Assembly: GCA_902800595.1 (NCBI GenBank)
Contig: CADCFA010000037.1
Span: forward strand, 1-33,099
From: an uncultured Prevotellaceae bacterium
GTDB lineage: Bacteria > Bacteroidota > Bacteroidia > Bacteroidales > Bacteroidaceae
Direction of reading: 5' to 3'
Length of the DNA stretch: 33,099 nt
Shown: piece after piece, positions 9,027 through 19,500 of the stretch
Numbering within the stretch: the first letter of the stretch is position 1
How the letters are laid out: every line of letters starts with the position of its first letter
The notes under the pieces: model-generated
What the model was told of the DNA's origin: nothing
Databases searched by the model: none
What the model saw: the letters and a program-made list of their open reading frames with translations, nothing else
Position numbers and translations under genes: made by a program

Positions 9027-10487
9027 TTATTGTTTTGTTGTTTCTTTCTTATACCAGATGCAGAACCACACGATGGCCGCAACCAAGGAAACTATACCTA
9101 ATGGATATCCGATGCTTTCCGGCAACTGCAAGGTCTGCTTCGACACGAAAAAGAAAGTAGCGCACACCCATGTCATGAAGAGTGCGGGAATCAGCGTAAT
9201 CCAGTAAAGCTTCTTGTGACGCACCAAATAGACGGTCAGTGCCCAAAGGGTGAATGCCGAAAGAGCTTGATTGCTAAAGCCGAAATACTGCCAGATGGTG
9301 TTGAAGCCGTCAGGATTCTCAATCTGCCACACCAACATCGCAATAGAGCAGGCAAACAGTGGGATACAGATAGCAAGACGGTTCCGAATCGGGCGCTGGT
9401 TCAGTTTAAGCCATTCTGACACGATCAGACGTGCAGAACGGAAAGCTGTATCGCCAGAGGTGATAGGAGCAGCCACCACACCGAGCATAGCCAGTACGGC
9501 ACCAACCACACCCAGCCAGTCGTTACATACCAGGTTCACCACAGCAGGAGCTGATGTCATGAAGCCTTGCTTTGCATCCACTATCAGCAAATAACCGGGA
9601 GCTGGATCGCCATAGAAGAACCACGAAGAAACAGCAGCCCAGATCAAAGCCACAACACCCTCAGTAATCATTGCACCATAAAAGATAGGGCGTCCCATCT
9701 TCTCGCTCTTCACGCAACGGGCCATCAGCGGTGTCTGTGTGCCATGAAAACCTGAGATAGCACCACAGGCTATCGTGATAAACAAAGCAGGGAATATCTG
9801 ATCCTTAAACAGGTCGGGATGCATTTCAAGACCCAAATTTCCCAAATTAGTCCAGACTTCAGGCAGCGTAGGCCAGTTCAGGAAGAGCCATATCATCAAT
9901 GCACCCGCCATGAACAGCAGCGAGAAGGCAAAAAGCGGATACACCTTACCGATAATCTTATCGATAGGCAGCATCGTGGCGATAATATAATAGATGAAGA
10001 TAATAGCCACCCACAGCATCGTATCACCGCCAAACGAGTTCAGGATCACTGCCGGGGAATATACAAACACCGTACCCACCATCATCAGAAGCAATACGGT
10101 GAAGACAAGCATCACCTGTTTTGTTGACTTACCCAGATAGTCACCTATCAGCTCTGGCAGGCTCGCACCATCGTGGCGCATTGAGAGCATACCACTCAGG
10201 TAATCGTGAGTAGCACCGGCGAAGATACAGCCGAACACAATCCACAGATAAGCCACAGGACCGAACTTGGCACCCATGATAGCACCAAAGATAGGTCCAG
10301 TACCGGCAATATTCAGAAACTGAATCATAAAGACTTTCCAGTCTGGAAGCACAATATAATCCAAGCCGTCGGATTTTGAGACAGCCGGCGTCACACGGTC
10401 ATCAGGACCGAACACCTTCTCTACGAAGTGTCCATACAGCAGATAACCAAGCACAAGAGCCACAAAGCTCACTAAAAACGATATCAT
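9027..10487 (-). CDS. cstA: CstA family carbon-starvation transporter
   Basis: 486 aa, strongly hydrophobic, with more than ten predicted membrane helices. The N-terminal half has the CstA signatures FLNIAGTGPIFGAIMGAKFG, AGATHDYLSGMLSMRHDG and SGFHGTQTPLMARC. CstA and its relative BtsT import pyruvate, and CstA has been linked to peptide use during starvation. This is the shorter Bacteroidetes type; the E. coli protein is about 700 aa. It is the first gene of the minus-strand run and lies 115 bp from the divergent GHL10 gene, with a -7-like box upstream. Confidence 0.93.
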   Translation of the reverse strand: MISFLVSFVALVLGYLLYGHFVEKVFGPDDRVTPAVSKSDGLDYIVLPDWKVFMIQFLNIAGTGPIFGAIMGAKFGPVAYLWIVFGCIFAGATHDYLSGMLSMRHDGASLPELIGDYLGKSTKQVMLVFTVLLLMMVGTVFVYSPAVILNSFGGDTMLWVAIIFIYYIIATMLPIDKIIGKVYPLFAFSLLFMAGALMIWLFLNWPTLPEVWTNLGNLGLEMHPDLFKDQIFPALFITIACGAISGFHGTQTPLMARCVKSEKMGRPIFYGAMITEGVVALIWAAVSSWFFYGDPAPGYLLIVDAKQGFMTSAPAVVNLVCNDWLGVVGAVLAMLGVVAAPITSGDTAFRSARLIVSEWLKLNQRPIRNRLAICIPLFACSIAMLVWQIENPDGFNTIWQYFGFSNQALSAFTLWALTVYLVRHKKLYWITLIPALFMTWVCATFFFVSKQTLQLPESIGYPLGIVSLVAAIVWFCIWYKKETTKQ

Positions 10488-10515
10488 CTTTTACGGGTTT
10501 ATATAAATTTTGATG

Positions 10516-10523
10516 CAAAGTTA
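10516..10523 (-). promoter_or_regulatory. -7 promoter box of cstA
   Basis: On the minus strand TAACTTTG (10523-10516) matches TAnnTTTG and lies 28 bp before the cstA start. No TTTG is visible at the expected -33 distance, so the promoter may need an activator, which would fit a starvation-induced gene. It shares the 115-bp intergenic region with the divergent promoter at 10545-10575. Confidence 0.4.
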
Positions 10524-10544
10524 CAAAATTAATATGAATAATGA

Positions 10545-10575
10545 ATTGTCATTTGTGATTTATTTACTATCTTTG
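10545..10575 (+). promoter_or_regulatory. Promoter of the GHL10-uxuA-uxuB operon
   Basis: ATTG (10545-10548), a 19-nt spacer and TATCTTTG (10568-10575) fit the Bacteroidetes promoter pattern. Transcription would start near 10582, about 21 nt before the TTG codon at 10603 and 45 nt before the ATG at 10627. No promoter of similar quality is seen between the following genes. Confidence 0.65.
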
Positions 10576-10602
10576 CAGCAAATTTTATAAAAAAGATACA
10601 TT

Positions 10603-12045
10603 TTGAGAACAATTCTTCGCCTTATCATGCTGTTTCTGCTATTGCAGAACGCTTCCGCCAAGATGCCGAAGCACGAGATACGTGCCGTCTGGATAACAAC
10701 CATCAGTGGGCTCGACTGGCCGCGTGCCCATTCCACCACTCGCCAGCAACAAGAACTCATCAGCATCCTCGACAAACTGCAGCAAGCCAACATCAATACC
10801 GTTTTGATACAAGCGCGTGTCCGCGCCTCTACCATCTACCCCTCTACACAGGAGCCATGGGACATCTGCCTCACAGGCAAAGCAGGACAGTCACCAGGAT
10901 ACGACCCCTTGAAGTTCTGCATCGACGAATGCCACAAGCGGGGTATGGAGTGCCACGCCTGGATTGTTACCATCCCTGTTGGAAAATGGAATGCTGACGG
11001 CTGCAAGAAGTTGCGCGCACGCTTCCCTAACCTTATCAAGAAGATTGGCGATGAGGGATATATGGATCCAGAAAAACCGCAGACAGGCGATTATCTCGCC
11101 CAGATATGTGCCGACGTCACACGCCGTTATGATGTTGACGGTATCCATCTCGACTATATCCGCTATCCTGAGACATGGAAAATTAAGGTGAGTCGTCAGC
11201 AGGGACGTCAGAATATTACTGGAATTGTACAAAAAATCCACAAAGCCGTCAAAGCAGAGAAGCCTTGGGTGAAACTCTCCTGTTCACCTGTTGGAAAGTA
11301 CGACGACCTGTCGCGCTATCAGAGTTTCGGCTGGAATGCCAACACCACTGTCTGCCAGGATGCACAGGGATGGTTGCGCTCAGGACTGATGGATGCCCTT
11401 TTCCCGATGATGTATTTTCAGGGCAACCACTTCTATCCCTTTGTAGTGGACTGGAAGGAGCACAGCTACGGACGCCAGGTGGCTCCAGGCTTAGCCATCT
11501 ACATGCTTCATCCTAATGAGAAGAACTGGGACCTCAATGTGATCTGTCGTGAGATGAACGTGCTGCGCCAGCAAGGACTGGGAGTCACCTTCTTCCGCTC
11601 CAAGTTCTTCACCGACAACGTCAAAGATGTCTATACGTTCACAAAGGACTTCAACCGTTATCCGGCCCTCATACCGCCAATGGACTGGGTATCGGCACCT
11701 GCGCCACAGCCTGTCGCACACCTCATCGTGAACCATGGCACTACCGCAGATGCGCTGACCTGGCAGACACCGCGCCAGCAGACCAACGACAGCTACCTAT
11801 TATATAATATCTACGCCTCCGACCGCTATCCTGTTGACACAGAGGATCCTGTCTGTCTCGTAGCAGCCCGTCTGCAGAGCCCGACAATCAGTATTCCTCA
11901 TCAGGGGCGTAGTCTCAACTATGCTGTCACCGTCACCAACCGCTATGGGCATGAGAGCAAACCAGCATTCAGCAAGCAAGCAGCTCCATCAGGCCGTCAG
12001 CCCATCGATTTTCGAGAGTTGATTATGGGTAAAAACAACAAATAA
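10603..12045 (+). CDS. GHL10-type (DUF187/PF02638) glycoside hydrolase-like protein, exported
   Basis: 480 aa from a TTG start. An in-frame ATG at 10627 is the alternative, but the TTG start gives a better signal peptide (basic residues, hydrophobic core, NASA cleavage site). Residues 25-340 are a TIM-barrel of the glycosyl-hydrolase-like 10 family: HEIRAVWITTISGLDWPR at the start, ANINTVLIQARVRAS, and the DGIHLDYIRYP motif with putative acidic catalytic residues. Residues of about 370-465 look like a fibronectin-III-like domain (YLLYNIYASDRYPV, LNYAVTVTNRYG). Family members are thought to act on glycans but most are untested. uxuA starts 23 bp downstream. Confidence 0.85.
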   Translation: MRTILRLIMLFLLLQNASAKMPKHEIRAVWITTISGLDWPRAHSTTRQQQELISILDKLQQANINTVLIQARVRASTIYPSTQEPWDICLTGKAGQSPGYDPLKFCIDECHKRGMECHAWIVTIPVGKWNADGCKKLRARFPNLIKKIGDEGYMDPEKPQTGDYLAQICADVTRRYDVDGIHLDYIRYPETWKIKVSRQQGRQNITGIVQKIHKAVKAEKPWVKLSCSPVGKYDDLSRYQSFGWNANTTVCQDAQGWLRSGLMDALFPMMYFQGNHFYPFVVDWKEHSYGRQVAPGLAIYMLHPNEKNWDLNVICREMNVLRQQGLGVTFFRSKFFTDNVKDVYTFTKDFNRYPALIPPMDWVSAPAPQPVAHLIVNHGTTADALTWQTPRQQTNDSYLLYNIYASDRYPVDTEDPVCLVAARLQSPTISIPHQGRSLNYAVTVTNRYGHESKPAFSKQAAPSGRQPIDFRELIMGKNNK

Positions 12046-12068
12046 AAACAATCAAACTATAAAGTAAT

Positions 12069-13322
12069 ATGGAAAGAACATGGAGATGGTTCGGCAAGAA
12101 AGACAAAATCACCCTTGCCCAACTCAGACAAATTGGTGTTGAAGGAATTGTAACCGCCCTTCACGATGTGCCTTTAGGCGAAGTTTGGACCCGTGAGAAG
12201 ATTCGCGACCTGCGAGAATATATCGAGAGCTACGGTATGCGCTGGAGTGTGGTAGAGTCGCTCCCCGTTGTAGAAACCATCAAATACGGCGGTCCGGATC
12301 GCGACCACCAGATTGAGGTCTATAAAGAGTCACTTCGCAACCTCTCTGCAGAAGGCATCCACTGCATCTGCTACAACTTTATGCCTGTGCTCGACTGGGC
12401 TCGCACCGATCTGTTCCACGACAATCCCAATGGCGCTACGAACCTCTACTTCAACTATGCCGAGTTTGCTTACTTCGACATCTATATCCTGAAGCGCGAG
12501 GGTGCCCGTGAGGAATGGGCTAAGTTCCAGTTCCCTGAGGGCTGGGGAAAAGGCCGTAATGTGCTGGAAGAGTGCGACGAGCTGGCCAAGACCATGACAC
12601 CGGAGAAAGACCATAAGTTGGTGGAGACCATCATCATCAAGACCCAGGGCTTTGTATCAGGCAATTTCAGCGAGAACGACGAAGCACCTATTCAGAAGTT
12701 CCGCGACTTTCTGGATCTCTACAAAGGCATCGACAAGGCACAGCTTCGTGCTAACATGAAATACTTCCTCGAAGCCATCATGCCTACTTGTGAGGAATAC
12801 GGCATGAATATGTGTGTTCATCCCGACGATCCCCCCATTGAGATCCTCGGTCTGCCACGTATCGTGCGCACTGAAGAGGATATCCAGTGGTTCCTCAATG
12901 CAGTACCCAACAAGCACAATGGCCTTACCTTCTGTGCCGGTTCGCTCTCAGCAGGTGCCTATAATAATGTGGTCGATCTTGCTAAGAAGTTCGCTTCCCG
13001 CACCCACTTCGTTCACCTGCGTTCCTGCCACATCTTCCCTAACGGTGACTTTACCGAGGCATCTCATCTGGGTGGACGTGCCGATCTCATCGAGCTCTGC
13101 CGCATCTTCGAGAAGGAGAACCCTGAACTGCCCATGCGCGTGGATCATGGTATGACATTTACCGATATGCCTGGTGGTATCATGGACGAGAGTAGTCATG
13201 GACACAATGCCGGCTACACCCTTCTGGGCCGTATGTTCGCCCTCGGACAGGTACAGGGTATTCTCGCCACCGTCGATCGCGAGTTAGGCATCGATTACAA
13301 ACAACCCGGATTCTTTGATTAA
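12069..13322 (+). CDS. uxuA: Mannonate dehydratase
   Basis: 417 aa. It dehydrates D-mannonate to 2-keto-3-deoxygluconate in hexuronate breakdown. The N-terminus MERTWRWFGKKDKITLAQLR is nearly identical in form to known UxuA proteins. Likely metal ligands are in the conserved segments MCVHPDDPP (H251), TFCAGSLS (C289), HFVHLRSCH (H316) and RVDHGMTF (D359). The next gene, 18 bp downstream, encodes the preceding enzyme of the pathway. Uronate isomerase (uxaC), kdgK and kdgA are not in the window. Confidence 0.96.
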   Translation: MERTWRWFGKKDKITLAQLRQIGVEGIVTALHDVPLGEVWTREKIRDLREYIESYGMRWSVVESLPVVETIKYGGPDRDHQIEVYKESLRNLSAEGIHCICYNFMPVLDWARTDLFHDNPNGATNLYFNYAEFAYFDIYILKREGAREEWAKFQFPEGWGKGRNVLEECDELAKTMTPEKDHKLVETIIIKTQGFVSGNFSENDEAPIQKFRDFLDLYKGIDKAQLRANMKYFLEAIMPTCEEYGMNMCVHPDDPPIEILGLPRIVRTEEDIQWFLNAVPNKHNGLTFCAGSLSAGAYNNVVDLAKKFASRTHFVHLRSCHIFPNGDFTEASHLGGRADLIELCRIFEKENPELPMRVDHGMTFTDMPGGIMDESSHGHNAGYTLLGRMFALGQVQGILATVDRELGIDYKQPGFFD

Positions 13323-13340
13323 TCAATTTGGCAATAAGCT

Positions 13341-14927
13341 ATGAAACTGAATGATATTATTAGCGGTAAGTTCGATGCCGCAGAGTGGGAAGCCAAAGGC
13401 TACCAACTCCCAAAGTTCGACATTAAAGCCCTTCGTGAGAAAACAGCCAAGGAACCCACATGGGTACACTTCGGCGGAGGCAACATCTTCCGCGCCTTCC
13501 CTGCCGCCATCCTCAACGATGCCCTGAACACAGGCAAATACGATCGAGGTGTCATCGTGGCTGAGACCTTCGACTTCGAAGTCATCGACAAGGCTTATGC
13601 ACCCTATAACAACCTCTCTCTGCTTGTGAGTCTTCAGAGCACAGGCACCATCGAGAAGAAGGTTATCGCATCTGTAACAGAAGCTTTAAAGGCAGACTCG
13701 CAATTCACTGACTGGCAGCGACTTATAGATATATTCAGCAACCCGTCTCTCCAGATGATCTCCTTCACCATCACTGAGAAAGGCTATAGCTACAACGATG
13801 CCGATCTGGCTCGCGGCCTGAAGCCCGTCTTCGCTATGGGTAAGGTCTGCGCACTGCTGCTGGAGCGTTTCAAAGCAGGCAAGCTACCCCTCACCGTGCA
13901 GTCGATGGACAACTGTTCACACAACGGCGACAAGGTAAAGGCTGGCGTTTTCGCATACGCTGAGAAGTGGGTTGCCGACGGACTGGCACCCGCTGAGTTC
14001 CTCGCCTATCTGAAGGACGAGACAAAGATTACCTTTCCCTGGTCGATGATTGATAAGATCACGCCACGTCCACATGAGAAGGTGAAAGAGATGCTCGCCA
14101 AGGACGGCTTCGATGACAACAACTATATCGAGACAGAGAAGCATACCTTCACCGCTCCGTTTGTAAACGCTGAGGAGGTACAGTATCTCGTTATCGAGGA
14201 CCACTACACCAATGGACGTCCCCCACTCGACCTGGGCGGCGCCCTCTACACTACTCGTGAGACGGTGGACAAGGTAGAGACCATGAAGGTTACCACCTGC
14301 CTCAACCCCCTTCACACCGCCATGTCGATCTATGGCTGCATGCTCGACTACACCCTGATCTCAGCAGAGATGAAGGACGATGATCTGCGTGCGTTTATTC
14401 AGAAAATAGGATATATCGAGGCGATGCCGGTGGTTGTCGATCCAGGCGTACTGAACCCCTATGAGTTCATCGGTGCCGTCATCAACCGTCGTCTACCGAA
14501 CCCCTTCATGCCCGACGCTCCCCAGCGCATCGCCAGCGACACTTCCCAAAAGCTGCCCATCCGCTTTGGTGAGACTCTAAAGAAGTATATCGCCCGCGGT
14601 CTCGACAAGTCGAACCTCGTGCTGATCCCCCTCACACTGGCAGGCTATGCCCGCTATCTGAAAGGTCTCAAGGACGACCTGACCACCTTCGAGCCTTCAC
14701 CCGACCCCATGCTGGCAGAGCTGCAGGCAATCGTCGCTCCCCTGGAGATTGGTAAGCCCGATCAGGACTGGAGCCCGCTGAAGACCCTCTACAGCCGAAA
14801 GGACGTCTTCGGCCTCGATCTCTATGAGGCAGGTCTCGGCGAACAGATCGAAGGTATGGTTAAAGAGCTGTATGCCGGCAAGGGAGCCGTACGCGCCACC
14901 CTTCATAAATACGTTTCAGCCCGTTAA
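13341..14927 (+). CDS. uxuB: Fructuronate reductase / mannitol dehydrogenase family protein
   Basis: 528 aa, the long-chain polyol dehydrogenase family. The NAD-binding fold opens with WVHFGGGNIFRAFPA (41-55). The SMDNCSHNGDKVKAG segment (188-202) and the catalytic Lys-Asn-His set in KVTTCLNPLHTA (K316, N322, H325) follow. The spacing in this set is one residue longer than in mannitol 2-dehydrogenase. Next to uxuA the likely reaction is fructuronate to mannonate with NADH. A tagaturonate reductase activity cannot be excluded from sequence. The following gene begins 3 bp after the stop. Confidence 0.9.
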   Translation: MKLNDIISGKFDAAEWEAKGYQLPKFDIKALREKTAKEPTWVHFGGGNIFRAFPAAILNDALNTGKYDRGVIVAETFDFEVIDKAYAPYNNLSLLVSLQSTGTIEKKVIASVTEALKADSQFTDWQRLIDIFSNPSLQMISFTITEKGYSYNDADLARGLKPVFAMGKVCALLLERFKAGKLPLTVQSMDNCSHNGDKVKAGVFAYAEKWVADGLAPAEFLAYLKDETKITFPWSMIDKITPRPHEKVKEMLAKDGFDDNNYIETEKHTFTAPFVNAEEVQYLVIEDHYTNGRPPLDLGGALYTTRETVDKVETMKVTTCLNPLHTAMSIYGCMLDYTLISAEMKDDDLRAFIQKIGYIEAMPVVVDPGVLNPYEFIGAVINRRLPNPFMPDAPQRIASDTSQKLPIRFGETLKKYIARGLDKSNLVLIPLTLAGYARYLKGLKDDLTTFEPSPDPMLAELQAIVAPLEIGKPDQDWSPLKTLYSRKDVFGLDLYEAGLGEQIEGMVKELYAGKGAVRATLHKYVSAR

Positions 14928-14930
14928 CGT

Positions 14931-15863
14931 ATGAGAAAGCTCATATTATCCTTCATGATGATTTGTGCCGCGTATGTATCGGCACAAGAAGTCACTGAAA
15001 ATCGCGGATTCAAGGCTGTCATGAACGGAAAATATGCCGTAGAGGTGTTTTTCCAGACAGCACATAACGATGGCGACTGGCAGACGGCTGGCTACATCTA
15101 TTACCCCAAAGCCAAAAACCCAGCTCCCATACTGATAGCAGAGAACTGGGGTAATGAAGACCCCATTGTCTCTGATGAGGACAATGTGTTCGACAGGCGT
15201 TTTGTGGAGTACCAGCCTGATGGAGAGATGACAGGCATCATCTATCTGACGTATGCAGAGGTGGAGGGTGACTTCCAGATGCTAAAAGGTTCCTGGAAGA
15301 ATCCCACAACAGGCAAGGTGATGAGTCTGTCTAACTTCCAAGAGATGCGAGAGCTGCCCAGCTGGTGGCCAGGATCTCCAGAAATATTCGGTGCACCCAA
15401 CCGCGATGCATGGAAATTCCTGTATAAGCTGGAAAACAAGTACGACGATAGCGGAGACAGCGAGTGGATGGACAACATCCATGTGACCTTCGAAGTAAAT
15501 GGCGTGGAGCATCCCCTGAGCTTTGACGAGCCTCTGAACGGATCAGTCAACAGCGAAATGGAGGAGACGCTGAATTGGATTGATGAAAAGGACATCAACT
15601 TCGACGGCATACCCGACATGATGGTCTATCTCGGTGAAACCCACAATGCACATTCGCTCTTCAAGGCATTTGTATGGAATCCCATCACCCGCCAGTTCTA
15701 CGAGGTCAAGGCATTTCAGGAAATCCAGGAGCCTGAGTTCGACAGCGAAGCGAAGACCATTACCAGTCGTGCCCGCGATGCAGGCATTCTCTACACAGAT
15801 ACCTATAAATGGAAAAATGGCAAGCTGACATTAATTTCCAGCAAAAAGGATTCATTATATTAA
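14931..15863 (+). CDS. Secreted protein of unknown function (XAC2610-like C-terminus)
   Basis: 310 aa with a signal peptide (MRKLILSFMMICAAYVSAQ). The N-terminal half has beta-rich segments (YAVEVFFQTAHNDGDWQT, AGYIYYPKAKNPAP). The C-terminal half contains DINFDGIPDMMVYLG, an Asp-rich loop like calcium-binding EF-hand or dockerin loops. The segments after it (FVWNPITRQFYEV, YTDTYKWKNGKL) resemble XAC2610-family proteins. It lies 3 bp behind uxuB, so it is co-transcribed with the hexuronate genes. A substrate-binding or envelope role is possible, but no function can be assigned. Confidence 0.6.
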   Translation: MRKLILSFMMICAAYVSAQEVTENRGFKAVMNGKYAVEVFFQTAHNDGDWQTAGYIYYPKAKNPAPILIAENWGNEDPIVSDEDNVFDRRFVEYQPDGEMTGIIYLTYAEVEGDFQMLKGSWKNPTTGKVMSLSNFQEMRELPSWWPGSPEIFGAPNRDAWKFLYKLENKYDDSGDSEWMDNIHVTFEVNGVEHPLSFDEPLNGSVNSEMEETLNWIDEKDINFDGIPDMMVYLGETHNAHSLFKAFVWNPITRQFYEVKAFQEIQEPEFDSEAKTITSRARDAGILYTDTYKWKNGKLTLISSKKDSLY

Positions 15864-16081
15864 ATGAATAAGCATATGGACGCTCGCCAACCATCTTAAA
15901 CCCGTTTCTCTCATAGAATGAGACGGCACGGATGTTCTTCTTAAGAACCCAGAGATGGTTGGCTGATTCCTGGCTTACTGCATAACGGATCAATTCTGCG
16001 CCGATAATTCACTCGTTTCACAAATACGGCAATCTCTGCTATTCGCACCAGATCGGCCTCTGTAGCTTTTCTAATCATCAT
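15864..16081 (-). pseudogene. GNAT acetyltransferase remnant with internal deletion
   Basis: On the minus strand an ATG at 16081 (or 16078) opens MIRKATEADLVRIAEIAVF, a typical GNAT N-terminus, and continues to about RVNYRR. In another frame the sequence resumes with IGAELIRYAVSQ, the acetyl-CoA motif region, and then LWVLKKNIRAVSFYERNGF, the C-terminal motif. Roughly 60-70 residues between them are missing and the halves are out of frame. The last residues of the family are also absent, because the reading runs into the 3' end of the convergent gene. It cannot encode a working enzyme. It fills most of the 339-bp gap between 15863 and 16203; the remaining part (16082-16202) is AT-rich with no further feature seen. 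Confidence 0.75.
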
Positions 16082-16202
16082 TTGAGAGGCAAATGATAAT
16101 CCATATATCTCAACCCTCCAAATTATTTAATTATTTTTGTTGTTTTAGCTCTTTGTGGAATATTCATTATTAAAAAAAACTAATTTTGGTTCATATTACA
16201 CG

Positions 16203-16595
16203 TCACTCGTTCTTCTGCTGCATTTGGCGTATCACCTCCAGATCTGCAGGAAGCCAATCCAAGCAGCCCAGATTTTCATACGCCAGCCACTTAGCAGCCT
16301 CATGCTCATTCAGATGCAGCGCATCAGTCAGTAGCGAGCAAAGATAGCAATGCATCGTCAGGTGAAATTTAGGATAGTCATACTCCACCGTACAAATAAA
16401 CTCATCCACACTGATTTCAGTCGATAACTCTTCACGAATCTCACGCTTCAGCGCCTCCTCTGGCGTCTCTCCAGCTTCCATCTTCCCACCAGGAAACTCC
16501 CACCAGTCCTTAAAATCACCATATCCACGCTGCGTGGCGAATATCTTATCCCCCTTTCGAATAACCGCTGCTACAACTTCTATCTGTTTCATCAT
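16203..16595 (-). CDS. mutT: NUDIX hydrolase, MutT-like (8-oxo-dGTP diphosphatase type)
   Basis: 130 aa, the usual MutT length. The NUDIX box is clear: G37, then E43, then REIREEL (51-57) with the catalytic glutamates; Ser replaces the Gly of the consensus end. VVAAVIRKGDKIFATQRG and DWWEFPGGKMEAGE match MutT proteins that remove oxidised dGTP. The start overlaps the helicase stop as ATGA, implying translational coupling and a role with the helicase rather than a free-standing housekeeping gene. A second ATG directly follows the first. The substrate could instead be another nucleotide. Confidence 0.9.
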   Translation of the reverse strand: MMKQIEVVAAVIRKGDKIFATQRGYGDFKDWWEFPGGKMEAGETPEEALKREIREELSTEISVDEFICTVEYDYPKFHLTMHCYLCSLLTDALHLNEHEAAKWLAYENLGCLDWLPADLEVIRQMQQKNE

Positions 16596-19500
16596 ACTAC
16601 AGCTCTATGTTTTGCAATATTCAACATTGATGCGGGCATAGGTGTCTTTAATCGCCATACAATTTCCATTGGCTTAGCTCCCTGCCACTTGACTAATTTT
16701 ACTTCTCCAAGATATGTAAAGCCCATAGTTCTTCCTTTGTCTTCTGGGAAACTATCCTGTTGACGCACAAAGAGAAGCATGGTTTGAGTTTCGTTGATAT
16801 AGTTCTTACCTGCTTGCGATGTTGGACTAACCTTATTCTGAGTCTCCCAATTAAACAATAGTTCATTGATAGCAAAATCATTATAATTGGTGTTTGATCC
16901 CTCTTCTCTATCCTTGATTACATCAACGAACATGGCTTCAACATTTAAGCGCTTATTTCGCTCAACACCTTCACGACAAGAGGATTTCTTTTCTATTGTT
17001 GACGTCTCGATGGCAACAAATATCTGGTCCTTTGTATATACGCCATGAAGTTTGAGAGGGAAATTCATAATAGAGGAATTATCATTCATCTCGTAAGCCT
17101 CACATCTATTTTTTAGTAATACTGTAAGGTCTTTCATTTCATCACAAAAGAGTTCATCAAGTGAGAGATCATTAAACATGCCCTGAAGATTATGGTATTT
17201 ACCGGCATCTTGGAACATATCATAATAGAACATCAAAGCCATCTTCTGCTCTACAAAATTCATATCATCTACTTTCACCTTGAAGTTTTTCGACGCTAGT
17301 TTTTCTAAGAATGAGAAGTAGGTATATGAATCAGTTGATAACCATTTCTTATACACAGCTCGCTTAAGCTCGTTTTCGAATCGTGAAATACGATGAGTTT
17401 TTCCTGCTATATTAAGCAAGCCTTGCCACGTAAAGTTTTTGTAGAATTTTTCAAGTGGAATCTGATGCAAAGTTATAAAGTTTGCTAAAGTTAGCGGTCT
17501 GTCAGTCTCTGTACTATACGCTTGAATCCACATAATTACTCTATTCTTACGGAAAGTACTTATAGCGGCTCTAATGTTTTCAAGAATACGCTCTTTTGCT
17601 TTAGCTTCGAGTGTAATATGGCATCCTAATGGCAAATGTGGGAAATCTTTCTCTAACTCTTCTTCAACACCCATAGATGTTCGACCGATTAACCTCCTAA
17701 ATCTATCTGTATAATTAAATTCCTTGTTACAATGACCAACAAAGTCGAGTATAGTAACATAGTCTTTACCTTCAGCTTTACGGAGTCCACGTCCAAACTG
17801 CTGCAAGAATATTGTTAAACTCTCAGTAGGACGTAAGAATAATATGGTATCAACCTCTGGAATGTCCACACCTTCATTGAACATATCGACAACAAACAGG
17901 TAGTTAATCTTCTTCTCTTTCAATTGTCTACTCCACTTGACACGTTCAGCACCATTATCACTAACCAGAAAGGCCGACTTTAATCCTGCCAACTGAAATT
18001 TAGCCGCCATGTTCTTAGCGTGATCCACATCTACACAGAAACATAAGGCTCGTACATCGTGATAGTTAGGTAGATACTCTTCAATCTTTCGAAGTATCAG
18101 CCCTGTTCGCTGATCATTTTCTGTATAGATTTTTGACAGTTCTAATATAACGTATTTTCCACCTCGCCAAGGAACTGTACGTAAGTCCACGCTATCAGCT
18201 ATTCCGTAATAATGGAAGGGTGCCAACAACCGATTGTTCAATGCGTCGTCAAGACGAATCTCAGCTGATATTTTACCATCAAAATCCTTGGTAATATCTT
18301 CGCCATCCATTCGCTCTGGTGTAGCTGTTAGACCCAACAGAATCTTTGGCTTAAACCTGCTTAGAATCTTTCTATACGAATCGGCAGCGATATGGTGCAC
18401 CTCGTCGAAGATGATGTAGTCGAAGAAATCATCTGCAATATCCAATTCTTCTAAACGATTGTTAAGCAAGTCTTTAGAGGCAAATAAGTGCGTATAAGCA
18501 TGAGGCTCTATGCCACCATACCACAAATCGCCAAAATTCTCATCCTGCAACACAGTTCTAAAAGTACGGCACGACTGTTTCAATATCTCCTCTCGATGAG
18601 CTATAAATAAGAAGTTGGCACGTGAATGATGCTCTCTGAAATATTTATAATCGAATGCTGCAATAACCGTCTTACCTGTACCAGTAGCAGCAACTACCAG
18701 ATTACGGTAATGACCAAACACCTCGCGTTCCAGTTTTAGTTTCTCCAGAACCTCGTCTTGATAGTCATGGGCTTTGATTAAATCGAGTACACTATAGTCA
18801 ATACTTTTGTTCTTTACACCTGATAGAGCTTCCTTTAATCGTTCATCATCTCTACCAGATACAAATGTCTCAAATAGCGGATTTTCCCAATAGGATTCAA
18901 ATGTATGGCGTATCTCCTTGATAATATGTGGAAGCTCCTGCTGGGTTATTTTTACATTCCATTCTAAACCTTCAGTCAGAGCTGCCTCCGACAAATTTGA
19001 AGACCCCACATAAGCTGTATGGAAACCTGTGTTTCTTAGAAAGAGATATGATTTTGCATGCAGTCTATCAACGGCTGAATTATAGGAGATTTTGATTTCT
19101 GTGTTCGACAAAGTTGTCAACTTTTTTATAGCATTGTAATCCGTTGCTCCTATATAAGTTGTCGTAATAACTCGAAGTTTCTTCCCACTTTGAGTATAAT
19201 CCTTTAGCTGGTTGAAAATCAGATTCAGGCCTGTACTTCTAATAAACGACACCAATAAGCATATTTCGTCTGCAGATTGAATCTCGCGTTTTAACTCGCT
19301 TTCTAAAGATACCTGTTTGCTCGACCCCGTAAACAAAGTACTGCGAACCAGCGATGTGATGGGCGTTATATCGCAAATATGCTCTGCAATATCAGGATAT
19401 TCGCATTTTGTTTTGTCAATTACAGCTGTTAGAATCTCCGACTTTGCTGACAACAGGTTTGTATCTTCTATATAGAATTTCTGGGCTAAATGCTTGATGA

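Noticed and set aside
16090-16202. Possible terminator after mutT
   Set aside because: The stretch is AT-rich with an A-run, but no stable stem was found.
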